This document shows positions 45,101 to 58,669 of a stretch of 64,000 nucleotides of DNA, piece by piece (within the stretch, counting starts at the first letter, position 1; each line of letters begins with the position of its first letter). Under the pieces are notes generated by a model. The model searched no databases. It saw only the letters and a program-made list of their open reading frames with translations, and had not been told where the DNA came from. Made by a program: the position numbers and the translations under genes. Source of the DNA: Sipunculus nudus (Eukaryota > Annelida > Sipuncula > Golfingiida > Sipunculidae); assembly GCA_026874595.1 (NCBI GenBank), contig CM049313.1:80594659-80658658 (forward strand). The letters run 5' to 3'.

Positions 45101-48100
45101 AACGGGTTTTTCAGATTTTGGAAATGGCCGCCAGGGGGCGTTGCAGATGAAAAAACATGAAAATTTGTTTTGGTGCTATACCTCCAGAACTATTAAACAT
45201 TGGGCCATTTCCATCACAGCACCTTAAACTAGGGTCCATGGGCTTATTTTTGCGCATAGGTGCCAAAGTGCGCTATTGCCAGATTTCTCTATTTTTGGGG
45301 TAAAACCTTTGAATTTTGAAAATATGCAGTTTTCAGCTTCTAACTCTGTCAGTTTTTATGCTAGAGAGGTCAAAATTTTTGCATCTTGTAGCCCTTGGTG
45401 AGTTCTCGGTGATCCAACCAAAAATCTTGCAAAATCTCGCACCGTTTCTCGTCGAATGAGATTTCGCGATTTCACGGTGACATGCCCTATAGGCCACAGA
45501 TATGCAGGCATCCTTTTGAAACTGATACATGTTACGTCATACACTAATATCTCGAAAGCAATTGTTCAGTTTTTGGAAAATTTCCGCTAGGGGGGCGCTG
45601 CACTGCAACCCCGTACCTAATATCATTGTTTAACCATATCTCCAAAACTACACATGTTAGGTACATAAACTGTACACCATATGAATAGGCGTTTCATGGC
45701 CTTTCTGCCCATGACCTCTTTTGTTTAATCATACACGGTCCCCACAATTTTAGCAACTTTGTAAAAATTAAAACCCGCATGCACAAATACATATGCCATC
45801 ACGCATGCATGCACGCGTTTTAGTATGAAAGACAGACACGCTTTCCCGTGACTGCAAAAATTATAGCGTTCGCCGTATAAAATAAGTGACCCACAGGCAC
45901 TCTTTGCGGGCCGGTTTGCCATTTCTGTCGCGTTATAGTTTATTGCTTGCCGGAATCAGAGATTTCGACAAGTATGTTGATCAGTTCCGTTTGTTTGTTT
46001 GTCTGTATGTCCCCGCTCTACAGGCCACAATTTTGCACCAATCGTCCTGATACTTATAGATAGAGTGTATAATCGGTTCTTCTCGGAGCCTATTGTTTTT
46101 GGTCATGATCGGTCAAGGGTCAAGGTCAGGGTCACCAAAAAGCTCAAAAACGGTTTTTTCTTCATACCTTCGTCAAAAATAGCCGTAGGCACCTAATCTG
46201 TAGCCCGTTTTATTTGCCACTGCATGGCCACTTCCAACACTGCAAAATTGCCTCATTTCGCTGTTACCATGGTTACGCAATTTTGGGGCGAAATCATGGA
46301 ATTTCGTGATATTTTTCAAATTTGCAGCAATTTTACTGATTCTGAGATATTTTATGTAACATAAGAATATCTCGAAACGGGTTTTTCAGATTTTGGAAAT
46401 GGCCGCCAGGGGGCGTTTGCAGATGAAAAAACATGAAAATTTGTTTTGGTGCTATACCTCCAGAACTATTAAACATTGGGCCATTTCCATCACAGCACCT
46501 TAAACTAGGGTCCATGGGCTTATTTTTGCGCATAGGTGCCAAAGTGCGCTATTGCCAGATTTCTCTATTTTTGGGGTAAAACCTTTGAATTTTGAAAATA
46601 TGCAGTTTTCAGCTTCTAACTCTGTCAGTTTTTATGCTAGAGAGGTCAAAATTTTTGCATCTTGTAGCCCTTGGTGAGTTCTCGGTGATCCAACCAAAAA
46701 TCTTGCAAAATCTCGCACCGTTTCTCGTCGAATGAGATTTCGCGATTTCACGGTGACATGCCCTATAGGCCACAGATATGCAGGCATCCTTTTGAAACTG
46801 ATACATGTTACGTCATACACTAATATCTCGAAAGCAATTGTTCAGTTTTTGGAAAATTTCCGCTAGGGGGCGCTGCACTGCAACCCCGTACCTAATATCA
46901 TTGTTTAACCATATCTCCAAAACTACACATGTTAGGTACATAAACTGTACACCATATGAATAGGCGTTTCATGGCCTTTCTGCCCATGACCTCTTTTGTT
47001 TAATCATACACGGTCCCCACAAATTTTAGCAACTTTGTAAAAATTAAAACCCGCATGCACAAATACATATGCCATCACGCATGCATGCACGCGTTTTAGT
47101 ATGAAAGACAGACACGCTTTCCCGTGACTGCAAAAATTATAGCGTTCGCCGTATAAAATAAGTGACCACAGGCACTCTTTGCGGGCCGGTTTGCCATTTC
47201 TGTCGCGTTATAGTTTATTGCTTGCCGGAATCAGAGATTTCGACAAGTATGTTGATCAGTTCCGTTTGTTTGTTTGTCTGTATGTCCCCGCTCTACAGGC
47301 CACAATTTTGCACCAATCGTCCTGATACTTATAGATAGAGTGTATAATCGGTTCTTCTCGGAGCCTATTGTTTTTGGTCATGATCGGTCAAGGGGTCAAG
47401 GTCAGGGTCACCAAAAAGCTCAAAAACGGTTTTTTTCTTCATACCTTCGTCAAAAATAGCCGTAGGCACCTAATCTGTAGCCCGTTTTATTTGCCACTGC
47501 ATGGCCACTTCCAACACTGCAAAATTGCCTCATTTCGCTGTTACCATGGTTACGCAATTTTGGGGCGAAATCATGGAATTTCGTGATATTTTTCAAATTT
47601 GCAGCAATTTTACTGATTCTGAGATATTTTATGTAACATAAGAATATCTCGAAACGGGTTTTTCAGATTTTGGAAATGGCCGCCAGGGGGCGTTGCAGAT
47701 GAAAAAACATGAAAATTTGTTTTGGTGCTATACCTCCAGAACTATTAAACATTGGGCCATTTCCATCACAGCACCTTAAACTAGGGTCCATGGGCTTATT
47801 TTTGCGCATAGGTGCCAAAGTGCGCTATTGCCAGATTTCTCTATTTTTGGGGTAAAACCTTTGAATTTTGAAAATATGCAGTTTTCAGCTTCTAACTCTG
47901 TCAGTTTTTATGCTAGAGAGGTCAAAAATTTTTGCATCTTGTAGCCCTTGGTGAGTTCTCGGTGATCCAACCAAAAATCTTGCAAAATCTCGCACCGTTT
48001 CTCGTCGAATGAGATTTCGCGATTTCACGGTGACATGCCCTATAGGCCACAGATATGCAGGCATCCTTTTGAAACTGATACATGTTACGTCATACACTAA

Positions 48101-51100
48101 TATCTCGAAAGCAATTGTTCAGTTTTTGGAAAATTTCCGCTAGGGGGCGCTGCACTGCAACCCCGTACCTAATATCATTGTTTAACCATATCTCCAAAAC
48201 TACACATGTTAGGTACATAAACTGTACACCATATGAATAGGCGTTTCATGGCCTTTCTGCCCATGACCTCTTTTGTTTAATCATACACGGTCCCCACAAA
48301 TTTTAGCAACTTTGTAAAAATTAAAACCCGCATGCACAAATACATATGCCATCACGCATGCATGCACGCGTTTTAGTATGAAAGACAGACACGCTTTCCC
48401 GTGACTGCAAAAATTATAGCGTTCGCCGTATAAAATAAGTGACCACAGGCACTCTTTGCGGGCCGGTTTGCCATTTCTGTCGCGTTATAGTTTATTGCTT
48501 GCCGGAATCAGAGATTTCGACAAGTATGTTGATCAGTTCCGTTTGTTTGTTTGTCTGTATGTCCCCGCTCTACAGGCCACAATTTTGCACCAATCGTCCT
48601 GATACTTATAGATAGAGTGTATAATCGGTTCTTCTCGGAGCCTATTGTTTTTGGTCATGATCGGTCAAGGGTCAAGGTCAGGGTCACCAAAAAGCTCAAA
48701 AACGGTTTTTTCTTCATACCTTCGTCAAAAATAGCCGTAGGCACCTAATCTGTAGCCCGTTTTATTTGCCACTGCATGGCCACTTCCAACACTGCAAAAT
48801 TGCCTCATTTCGCTGTTACCATGGTTACGCAATTTTGGGGCGAAATCATGGAATTTCGTGATATTTTTCAAATTTGCAGCAATTTTACTGATTCTGAGAT
48901 ATTTTATGTAACATAAGAATATCTCGAAACGGGTTTTTCAGATTTTGGAAATGGCCGCCAGGGGGGCGTTGCAGATGAAAAAACATGAAAATTTGTTTTG
49001 GTGCTATACCTCCAGAACTATTAAACATTGGGCATTTCCATCACAGCACCTTAAACTAGGGTCCATGGGCTTATTTTTGCGCATAGGTGCCAAAGTGCGC
49101 TATTGCCAGATTTCTCTATTTTTGGGGGTAAAACCTTTGAATTTTGAAAATATGCAGTTTTCAGCTTCTAACTCTGTCAGTTTTTATGCTAGAGAGGTCA
49201 AAATTTTTGCATCTTGTAGCCCTTGGTGAGTTCTCGGTGATCCAACCAAAAATCTTGCAAAATCTCGCACCGTTTCTCGTCGAATGAGATTTCGCGATTT
49301 CACGGTGACATGCCCTATAGGCCACAGATATGCAGGCATCCTTTTGAAACTGATACATGTTACGTCATACACTAATATCTCGAAAGCAATTGTTCAGTTT
49401 TTGGAAAATTTCCGCTAGGGGGCGCTGCACTGCAACCCCGTACCTAATATCATTGTTTAACCATATCTCCAAAAACTACACATGTTAGGTACATAAACTG
49501 TACACCATATGAATAGGCGTTTCATGGCCTTTTCTGCCCATGACCTCTTTTGTTTAATCATACACGGTCCCCACAAATTTTAGCAACTTTGTAAAAATTA
49601 AAACCCGCATGCACAAATACATATGCCATCACGCATGCATGCACGCGTTTTAGTATGAAAGACAGACACGCTTTCCCGTGACTGCAAAAAATTATAGCGT
49701 TCGCCGTATAAAATAAGTGACCACAGGCACTCTTTGCGGGGCCGGTTTGCCATTTCTGTCGCGTTATAGTTTATTGCTTGCCGGAATCAGAGATTTCGAC
49801 AAGTATGTTGATCAGTTCCGTTTGTTTGTTTGTCTGTATGTCCCCGCTCTACAGGCCACAATTTTGCACCAATCGTCCTGATACTTATAGATAGAGTGTA
49901 TAATCGGTTCTTCTCGGAGCCTATTGTTTTTGGTCATGATCGGTCAAGGGTCAAGGTCAGGGTCACCAAAAAAGCTCAAAAACGGTTTTTTCTTCATACC
50001 TTCGTCAAAAATAGCCGTAGGCACCTAATCTGTAGCCCGTTTTATTTGCCACTGCATGGCCACTTCCAACACTGCAAAATTGCCTCATTTCGCTGTTACC
50101 ATGGTTACGCAATTTTGGGGCGAAAATCATGGAATTTCGTGATATTTTTCAAATTTGCAGCAATTTTACTGATTCTGAGATATTTTATGTAACATAAGAA
50201 TATCTCGAAACGGGTTTTTCAGATTTTGGAAATGGCCGCCAGGGGGCGTTGCAGATGAAAAAACATGAAAATTTGTTTTGGTGCTATACCTCCAGAACTA
50301 TTAAACATTGGGCCATTTCCATCACAGCACCTTAAACTAGGGTCCATGGGCTTATTTTTGCGCATAGGTGCCAAAGTGCGCTATTGCCAGATTTCTCTAT
50401 TTTTGGGGGTAAAACCTTTGAATTTTGAAAATATGCAGTTTTCAGCTTCTAACTCTGTCAGTTTTTATGCTAGAGAGGTCAAAATTTTTGCATCTTGTAG
50501 CCCTTGGTGAGTTCTCGGTGATCCAACCAAAAATCTTGCAAAATCTCGCACCGTTTCTCGTCGAATGAGATTTCGCGATTTCACGGTGACATGCCCTATA
50601 GGCCACAGATATGCAGGCATCCTTTTGAAACTGATACATGTTACGTCATACACTAATATCTCGAAAGCAATTGTTCAGTTTTTGGAAAATTTCCGCTAGG
50701 GGGCGCTGCACTGCAACCCCGTACCTAATATCATTGTTTAACCATATCTCCAAAACTACACATGTTAGGTACATAAACTGTACACCATATGAATAGGCGT
50801 TTCATGGCCTTTCTGCCCATGACCTCTTTTGTTTAATCATACACGGTCCCCACAAAATTTTAGCAACTTTGTAAAAATTAAAACCCGCATGCACAAATAC
50901 ATATGCCATCACGCATGCATGCACGCGTTTTAGTATGAAAGACAGACACGCTTTCCCGTGACTGCAAAAATTATAGCGTTCGCCGTATAAAATAAGTGAC
51001 CACAGGCACTCTTTGCGGGCCGGTTTGCCATTTCTGTCGCGTTATAGTTTATTGCTTGCCGGAATCAGAGATTTCGACAAGTATGTTGATCAGTTCCGTT

Positions 51101-54100
51101 TGTTTGTTTGTCTGTATGTCCCCGCTCTACAGGCCACAATTTTGCACCAATCGTCCTGATACTTATAGATAGAGTGTATAATCGGTTCTTCTCGGAGCCT
51201 ATTGTTTTTGGTCATGATCGGTCAAGGGTCAAGGTCAGGGTCACCAAAAAGCTCAAAAAACGGTTTTTTCTTCATACCTTCGTCAAAAATAGCCGTAGGC
51301 ACCTAATCTGTAGCCCGTTTTATTTGCCACTGCATGGCCACTTCCAACACTGCAAAATTGCCTCATTTCGCTGTTACCATGGTTACGCAATTTTGGGGCG
51401 AAATCATGGAATTTCGTGATATTTTTCAAATTTGCAGCAATTTTACTGATTCTGAGATATTTTATGTAACATAAGAATATCTCGAAACGGGTTTTTCAGA
51501 TTTTGGAAATGGCCGCCAGGGGGGCGTTGCAGATGAAAAAACATGAAAATTTGTTTTGGTGCTATACCTCCAGAACTATTAAAACATTGGGCCATTTCCA
51601 TCACAGCACCTTAAACTAGGGTCCATGGGCTTATTTTTGCGCATAGGTGCCAAAGTGCGCTATTGCCAGATTTCTCTATTTTTGGGGTAAAAACCTTTGA
51701 ATTTTGAAAATATGCAGTTTTCAGCTTCTAACTCTGTCAGTTTTTATGCTAGAGAGGTCAAAATTTTTGCATCTTGTAGCCCTTGGTGAGTTCTCGGTGA
51801 TCCAACCAAAAATCTTGCAAAATCTCGCACCGTTTCTCGTCGAATGAGATTTCGCGATTTCACGGTGACATGCCCTATAGGCCACAGATATGCAGGCATC
51901 CTTTTGAAACTGATACATGTTACGTCATACACTAATATCTCGAAAGCAATTGTTCAGTTTTGGAAAATTTCCGCTAGGGGGCGCTGCACTGCAACCCCGT
52001 ACCTAATATCATTGTTTAACCATATCTCCAAAACTACACATGTTAGGTACATAAACTGTACACCATATGAATAGGCGTTTCATGGCCTTTCTGCCCATGA
52101 CCTCTTTTGTTTAATCATACACGGTCCCCACAAATTTTAGCAACTTTGTAAAAATTAAAACCCGCATGCACAAATACATATGCCATCACGCATGCATGCA
52201 CGCGTTTTAGTATGAAAGACAGACACGCTTTCCCGTGACTGCAAAAATTATAGCGTTCGCCGTATAAAATAAGTGACCACAGGCACTCTTTGCGGGCCGG
52301 TTTGCCATTTCTGTCGCGTTATAGTTTATTGCTTGCCGGAATCAGAGATTTCGACAAGTATGTTGATCAGTTCCGTTTTGTTTGTTTGTCTGTATGTCCC
52401 CGCTCTACAGGCCACAAATTTTGCACCAATCGTCCTGATACTTATAGATAGAGTGTATAATCAGTTCTTCTCGGAGCCTATTGTTTTTGGTCATGATCGG
52501 TCAAGGGTCAAGGTCAGGGTCACCAAAAAGCTCAAAAAACGGTTTTTTCTTCATACCTTCGTCAAAAATAGCCGTAGGCACCTAATCTGTAGCCCGTTTT
52601 ATTTGCCACTGCATGGCCACTTCCAACACTGCAAAATTGCCTCATTTCGCTGTTACCATGGTTACGCAATTTTGGGGCGAAATCATGGAATTTCGTGATA
52701 TTTTTCAAATTTGCAGCAATTTTACTGATTCTGAGATATTTTATGTAACATAAGAATATCTCGAAACGGGTTTTTTCAGATTTTGGAAATGGCCGCCAGG
52801 GGGCGTTGCAGATGAAAAAACATGAAAATTTGTTTTGGTGCTATACCTCCAGAACTATTAAACATTGGGCCATTTCCATCACAGCACCTTAAACTAGGGT
52901 CCATGGGCTTATTTTTGCGCATAGGTGCCAAAGTGCGCTATTGCCAGATTTCTCTATTTTTGGGGTAAAACCTTTGAATTTTGAAAATATGCAGTTTTCA
53001 GCTTCTAACTCTGTCAGTTTTTATGCTAGAGAGGTCAAAATTTTTGCATCTTGTAGCCCTTGGTGAGTTCTCGGTGATCCAACCAAAAATCTTGCAAAAT
53101 CTCGCACCGTTTCTCGTCGAATGAGATTTCGCGATTTCACGGTGACATGCCCTATAGGCCACAGATATGCAGGCATCCTTTTGAAAACTGATACATGTTA
53201 CGTCATACACTAATATCTCGAAAGCAATTGTTCAGTTTTTGGAAAATTTCCGCTAGGGGGCGCTGCACTGCAACCCCGTACCTAATATCATTGTTTAACC
53301 ATATCTCCAAAACTACACATGTTAGGTACATAAACTGTACACCATATGAATAGGCGTTTTCATGGCCTTTCTGCCCATGACCTCTTTTGTTTAATCATAC
53401 ACGGTCCCCACAAATTTTAGCAACTTTGTAAAAATTAAAACCCGCATGCACAAATACATATGCCATCACGCATGCATGCACGCGTTTTAGTATGAAAGAC
53501 AGACACGCTTTCCCGTTGACTGCAAAAATTATAGCGTTCGCCGTATAAAATAAGTGACCACAGGCACTCTTTGCGGGCCGGTTTTGCCATTTCTGTCGCG
53601 TTATAGTTTATTGCTTGCCGGAATCAGAGATTTCGACAAGTATGTTGATCAGTTCCGTTTGTTTGTTTTGTCTGTATGTCCCCCGCTCTACAGGCCACAA
53701 TTTTGCACCAATCGTCCTGATACTTATAGATAGAGTGTATAATCGGTTCTTCTCGGAGCCTATTGTTTTTGGTCATGATCGGTCAAGGGTCAAGGTCAGG
53801 GTCACCAAAAAGCTCAAAAACGGTTTTTTCTTCATACCTTCGTCAAAAATAGCCGTAGGCACCTAATCTGTAGCCCCGTTTTATTTGCCACTGCATGGCC
53901 ACTTCCAACACAGCAAAATTGCCTCATTTCGCTGTTACCATGGTTACGCAATTTTGGGGCGAAATCATGGAATTTCGTGATATTTTTCAAAATTTGCAGC
54001 AATTTTACTGATTCTGAGATATTTTATGTAACATAAGAATATCTCGAAACGGATTTTGGAAATGGCCGCCAGGGGGCGTTGCAGATGAAAAAACATGAAA

Positions 54101-55742
54101 ATTTGTTTTGGTGCTATACCTCCAGAACTATTAAACATTGGGCCATTTCCATCACAGCACCTTAAACTAGGGTCCATGGGCTTATTTTTGCGCATAGGTG
54201 CCAAAGTGCGCTATTGCCAGATTTCTCTATTTTTGGGGTAAAACCTTTGAATTTTGAAAATATGCAGTTTTCAGCTTCTAACTCTGTCAGTTTTTATGCT
54301 AGAGAGGTCAAAATTTTTGCATCTTGTAGCCCTTGGTGAGTTCTCGGTGATCCAACCAAAAATCTTGCAAAATCTCGCACCGTTTCTCGTCGAATGAGAT
54401 TTCGCGATTTCACGGTGACATGCCCTATAGGCCACAGATATGCAGGCATCCTTTTGAAACTGATACATGTTACGTCATACACTAATATCTCGAAAGCAAT
54501 TGTTCAGTTTTTGGAAAATTTCCGCTAGGGGGCGCTGCACTGCAACCCCGTACCTAATATCATTGTTTAACCATATCTCCAAAACTACACATGTTAGGTA
54601 CATAAACTGTACACCATATGAATAGGCGTTTCATGGCCTTTCTGCCCATGACCTCTTTTGTTTAATCATACACGGTCCCCACAAATTTTAGCAACTTTGT
54701 AAAAATTAAAACCCGCATGCACAAATACATATGCCATCACGCATGCATGCACGCGTTTTAGTATGAAAGACAGACACGCTTTCCCGTGACTGCAAAAATT
54801 ATAGCGTTCGCCGTATAAAATAAGTGACCACAGGCACTCTTTGCGGGCCGGTTTGCCATTTCTGTCGCGTTATAGTTTATTGCTTGCCGGAATCAGAGAT
54901 TTCGACAAGTATGTTGATCAGTTCCGTTTGTTTGTTTGTCTGTATGTCCCCGCTCTACAGGCCACAATTTTGCACCAATCGTCCTGATACTTATAGATAG
55001 AGTGTATAATCGGTTCTTCTCGGAGCCTATTGTTTTTGGTCATGATCGGTCAAGGGTCAAGGTCAGGGTCACCAAAAAGCTCAAAAACGGTTTTTTCTTC
55101 ATACCTTCGTCAAAAATAGCCGTAGGCACCTAATCTGTAGCCCGTTTTATTTGCCACTGCATGGCCACTTCCAACACTGCAAAATTGCCTCATTTCGCTG
55201 TTACCATGGTTACGCAATTTTGGGGCGAAATCATGGAATTTCGTGATATTTTTCAAATTTGCAGCAATTTTACTGATTCTGAGATATTTTATGTAACATA
55301 AGAATATCTCGAAACGGGTTTTTCAGATTTTGGAAATGGCCGCCAGGGGGCGTTGCAGATGAAAAAACATGAAAATTTGTTTTGGTGCTATACCTCCAGA
55401 ACTATTAAACATTGGGCCATTTCCATCACAGCACCTTAAACTAGGGTCCATGGGCTTATTTTTGCGCATAGGTGCCAAAGTGCGCTATTGCCAGATTTCT
55501 CTATTTTTGGGGTAAAACCTTTGAATTTTGAAAATATGCAGTTTTCAGCTTCTAACTCTGTCAGTTTTTATGCTAGAGAGGTCAAAATTTTTGCATCTTG
55601 TAGCCCTTGGTGAGTTCTCGGTGATCCAACCAAAAATCTTGCAAAATCTCGCACCGTTTCTCGTCGAATGAGATTTCGCGATTTCACGGTGACATGCCCT
55701 ATAGGCCACAGATATGCAGGCATCCTTTTGAAACTGATACAT

Positions 55743-55965
55743 ACCACGAAGACACGTGCAATTGCCGCAAGTGGCGACAGGGTCCTTACGGTGGGCAGCC
55801 GGCGTGTGCAGCGGTGCGTGTCGGCCTTTCCGGGCCCTATCTATTATCATACATGTTGGAGGCACAGTCCAGACTTTATTACTTGTATTACTTGCCGGAA
55901 ATCTTCGATGTTCGAAAGCATGTTGGTCACCCGTGTATGTTTGTTCCTTCATCTTATGTATTATA
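55743..55965 (+). repeat. Diverged A-like fragment abutting array C
   Basis: Array C stops abruptly after TTTGAAACTGATACAT and continues with a diverged copy of the A-unit CpG-dense block (CCACGAAGACACGTGC onward) through GTTGGAGGCACAGTCC and the CTTGCCGGAAATCTTCGAT block. It retains the original A-type CAGTCCAGACTT and not the D-type CAGTCACAACTT. Confidence 0.85.
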
Positions 55966-56600
55966 CTAATATCTCAAAAAATTTTTTCATTTTCCAGATA
56001 TGGCCGCTAGGGGGCGCTGCACTTGACCCTTCCAAAAAAATCAGTTTTTGAACATATTTCCGTAAGAGTAAACCTATATTACACAAACTATAGCTTATTT
56101 TCTTTCTCTTGGTCTTCTTCAAAACATTGTCAAGTCACCTGGTGTCCATCTAGTGTCACTTTGTCAGTATGTCTGTCTGTTTGTCATTTATCCTGATATT
56201 CGCCTGCTTGCTAGTTTTTGCACTTTAGATATAGCAATCAACAAGTCAGATATGTGGACGAATCCTTTTGAAACTATTACATCTTATGTCATACACTAAT
56301 ATCACGAAACGCATTTGTCGTCTTCAGGATATGTCCACTAGAGGGCGCTGCAGTCGAACATATCCAGTATATCATTATTTGGCCATATCTCCAAAATTAT
56401 AAGCCTCAATTACATAAACTATAGCTTATTTTCTTCCTCTGAGTCTTCTCCATAACCTGATTAAGTCATCTTGTCTCCAACTTGTGTCCCTTTGTAAGTT
56501 TGTCTGTTTGTTTGTCAGTTGTCCTCAAATTCGCCGGCTTTTTGGTTCTTGAGTCTCACTGATAGCATTCTACAGGCCACCGTTTTGAAAGGATCATTTT
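55966..56600 (+). repeat. 330-bp modules, single-copy flank
   Basis: Two relatives of the 330-bp series of B, with CTCF-like boxes GCCGCTAGGGGGCGC (56003-56017) and CCACTAGAGGGCGC (about 56336). They are outside the amplified arrays and more diverged, so they probably represent the older state of the family. Confidence 0.8.
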
Positions 56601-57836
56601 TAGCTCAGCTGACTTTCAGTCATGCTGGGCTATAGCGATGGGTCTTTGTCCGTCGTCCTTCCATCTGTCCATCCTGCTGACCGGCCGTCCGTCTGTTAGC
56701 AAGGCACAAATCGTAACTGTACGGGCTAGGGTCATGAACCCTATGTAGTCTTAGAGGTTCTTAAATGATCTCCTTGCAAACCTGAAATTAGGTCACTGAC
56801 CTATATTCTCGAAGTTACAGGGTGTGTATGCACCCCCCAGAAATAATTCTTTTAGCTAAAATTTTCATCCAAAAACTTCCATCTTTCACATACAGCTCAT
56901 CTACCAACAGGGGAAGAACCATAATTATTTTGAAGTCAACAGGTCAAAGGTCAAGGTCACAGGAGTCCCTTTATTTAACGCCTGTGGATGCATTTTAAGC
57001 CAAATCTTTCATCCCAATTCTTTGAATTTTTACATATATTTCACCTTCTAAGAGGGAGAAGATTCCTATAGATTTTTAGGTCACAAGATCAAAGATCAGG
57101 GTCACAGGATCCAATTTTTTTAAAAGGTTGTGAAAACATTTCAAGCTAGACATTTCATTCCAAACTTCCCAGCACTGATATCGCTTCTCTGCCAACAGGG
57201 GAACAGACCTGTTGAATTTGAGGTCAAAGGTGAAGTTCACTGCACCCACTTTTTGTGTGGAGTCATTTTCAGGAAACTTTTCAATCTATACCTTCCATTT
57301 GTCATATATGGCTGACCTACCAATAGGGGAAGAAGCCTATCGATGTCGAGTTCAAAAGGTCAAAGGTCAAGGACACATTACTTAATTATTCTAAATGGTT
57401 GTGAACATTTTGCAAGTGAAACTGTTCAACCCAAACCTTCAGTCTTTCACATATGCCATATCTATGCATCACTCAATTTGGTTCAAACTTCATATTTATA
57501 AGCACCCGTTTCTCAATAATTCTTGCATGGATTTCCTTGATTTTTGCTATATATTTTGATCTTATATTTGCCCTTTTTGTTGTTTCTTTTGAGACTGACA
57601 GGTATCAAGCAAGCTATGGGAATAGTTACCGATAGCTTAACAATCATTCATTTTTCCTAAGACCATCAAGTCACTGTGTTTTAACCAGACATAGGTGATG
57701 TATATTTCTGTTGTCGTAGAAAATTTCAAAATATTGGCAAATTGGTTCTTCAAAATGTGACTGGAAGTTGTGAATCTCAGCCCATGATGTGGCAGGTCAT
57801 GCTTGGCAGCTGAGCGTCATGACCCATGGGTCACTT
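56601..57836 (+). mobile_element. Nested repeat element interrupting a 330-bp module
   Basis: The module reads GGATCATTTT before this stretch and resumes as TTAAACTATTACATCTTAC after it, so about 1.24 kb was inserted. The left end has GCTCAGCTG (56603-56611) and near the right end CAGCTGAGC (57807-57815), a 9-bp inverted repeat. It opens with an AGCTCAGCTGA string, TGCTGGGCTATAGCGATGG and GTCCGTCGTCCTTCC, and ends with TGACCCATGGGTC. From memory this resembles a common non-autonomous repeat type of molluscs. No transposase is present. A target duplication is not evident. Confidence 0.6.
56850..57430 (+). repeat. Degenerate 130-145-bp tandem units inside the nested element
   Basis: Four units anchored on an AACAGGGGAAG-type string near 56906, 57050, 57194 and 57322. 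Most carry AGGTCAAAGGTCAAGG-type half-sites after it; the best is 56941-56959 (three half-sites in DR1+DR0 order), and the second unit's are worn. This half-site cluster occurs in an element unrelated to the A/B/C modules. Confidence 0.65.
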
Positions 57837-58570
57837 GTTAAACTATTACATCTTACATCTTACAGTAATATCTCGAAACAGATTATTCATTTTCTGGATA
57901 TTGCCAATAGGGGGCGTTGCACTCGCCTCTCCCCTATATATATTTCTTTGCCATATCTACAAAACTATAAACTTCAATTACAAACACTATGACTTATTGT
58001 CTTCCTTTGAATCTTCTCCATAATCTGAGTTGGTCATCTGGTCTTATTCTTGTGTCACTTTTTCAGTATGTCTGTCTGTTTGTCAGTGATCCTCTATTTC
58101 ACCTGCTTGCTGGATCTTGCGTCTTACAGTTAGCAAATCTTCAGGCCACAGTTTTTCAGTATGTCTGTTTGTTTGTCAGTGATCCTCATTTTCGCCTGAT
58201 TGCTGGATCTTGCGTCTTACAGTTAGCAATCTTCAGGCCACAGTTTTCCAGGAATCCTTTTGGAATTGAAACATCTTATTTGTTATATTAATATCTCAAA
58301 AGAGATTTTTAATATTTGGGATATGGCCGCTAGGAGATGCTGCAGTAGAGCCTCCACACCATATCATTTTTGGGCCATATCTCCGACATTATAAACTCTA
58401 CCTACTAAAACTATAGCTCATTTTGCTTCTCTTTACGTTCCCCACTTTTTTCTGGTATTCTGTTATCTCAGGTGTGTCAGTATATCTGTCTGTTTTGAGC
58501 TATGTCTGCTTTCATGTTCTTTTGTGTAATATAAGTCGTTCAACAGGCCAAGCTTTCCAGCAATCGCTTT
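57837..58570 (+). repeat. 330-bp modules after the nested element
   Basis: The module series resumes, with a CTCF-like box GCCAATAGGGGGCG at 57903-57916 and a degraded one near 58327 (GCCGCTAGGAGATG). Within it, 58064-58156 and 58157-58248 are a 93-bp direct duplication. Confidence 0.75.
58064..58248 (+). repeat. 93-bp direct duplication
   Basis: Two adjacent copies starting CAGTATGTCTGTCTG and CAGTATGTCTGTTTG and ending in TTCAGGCCACAGTTTT. Several substitutions separate them, so the event is not recent. Confidence 0.85.
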
Positions 58571-58669
58571 AAAATTCATTCAATTGATAGAAAACCGACA
58601 GTTTGTCATGTTTGTCCAATCTGTATGTCATTTCGGTCCGGCAAGCTCTCGACCTATGGTCGTCTAGTT

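Larger units (their letters stand above)
38091..55742 (+). repeat. Tandem array C, 1.28-kb unit
   Basis: Units anchored on AAAACCCGCATGCACAAAT at 38091, 39373, 40652, 41931, 43210, 44491, 45770, 47046, 48323, 49600, 50880, 52157, 53437 and 54708; the last stops at 55742. Spacing is 1271-1282 bp, with most variation in homopolymers. The first 170 bp (GCATGCATGC, GTATAAAATAAG) is specific to C. The rest follows the shared module order and lacks the CpG-dense block of A/D. No reading frame looks coding. Confidence 0.97.

Noticed and set aside
38091-55742. CRISPR-like array
   Set aside because: Repeats are kilobase-scale with no short repeat-spacer pattern, in a eukaryotic context.
57453-57635. 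Hydrophobic 60-codon + frame in the nested element
   Set aside because: T-rich composition alone gives hydrophobic residues; no family match or start context of note.
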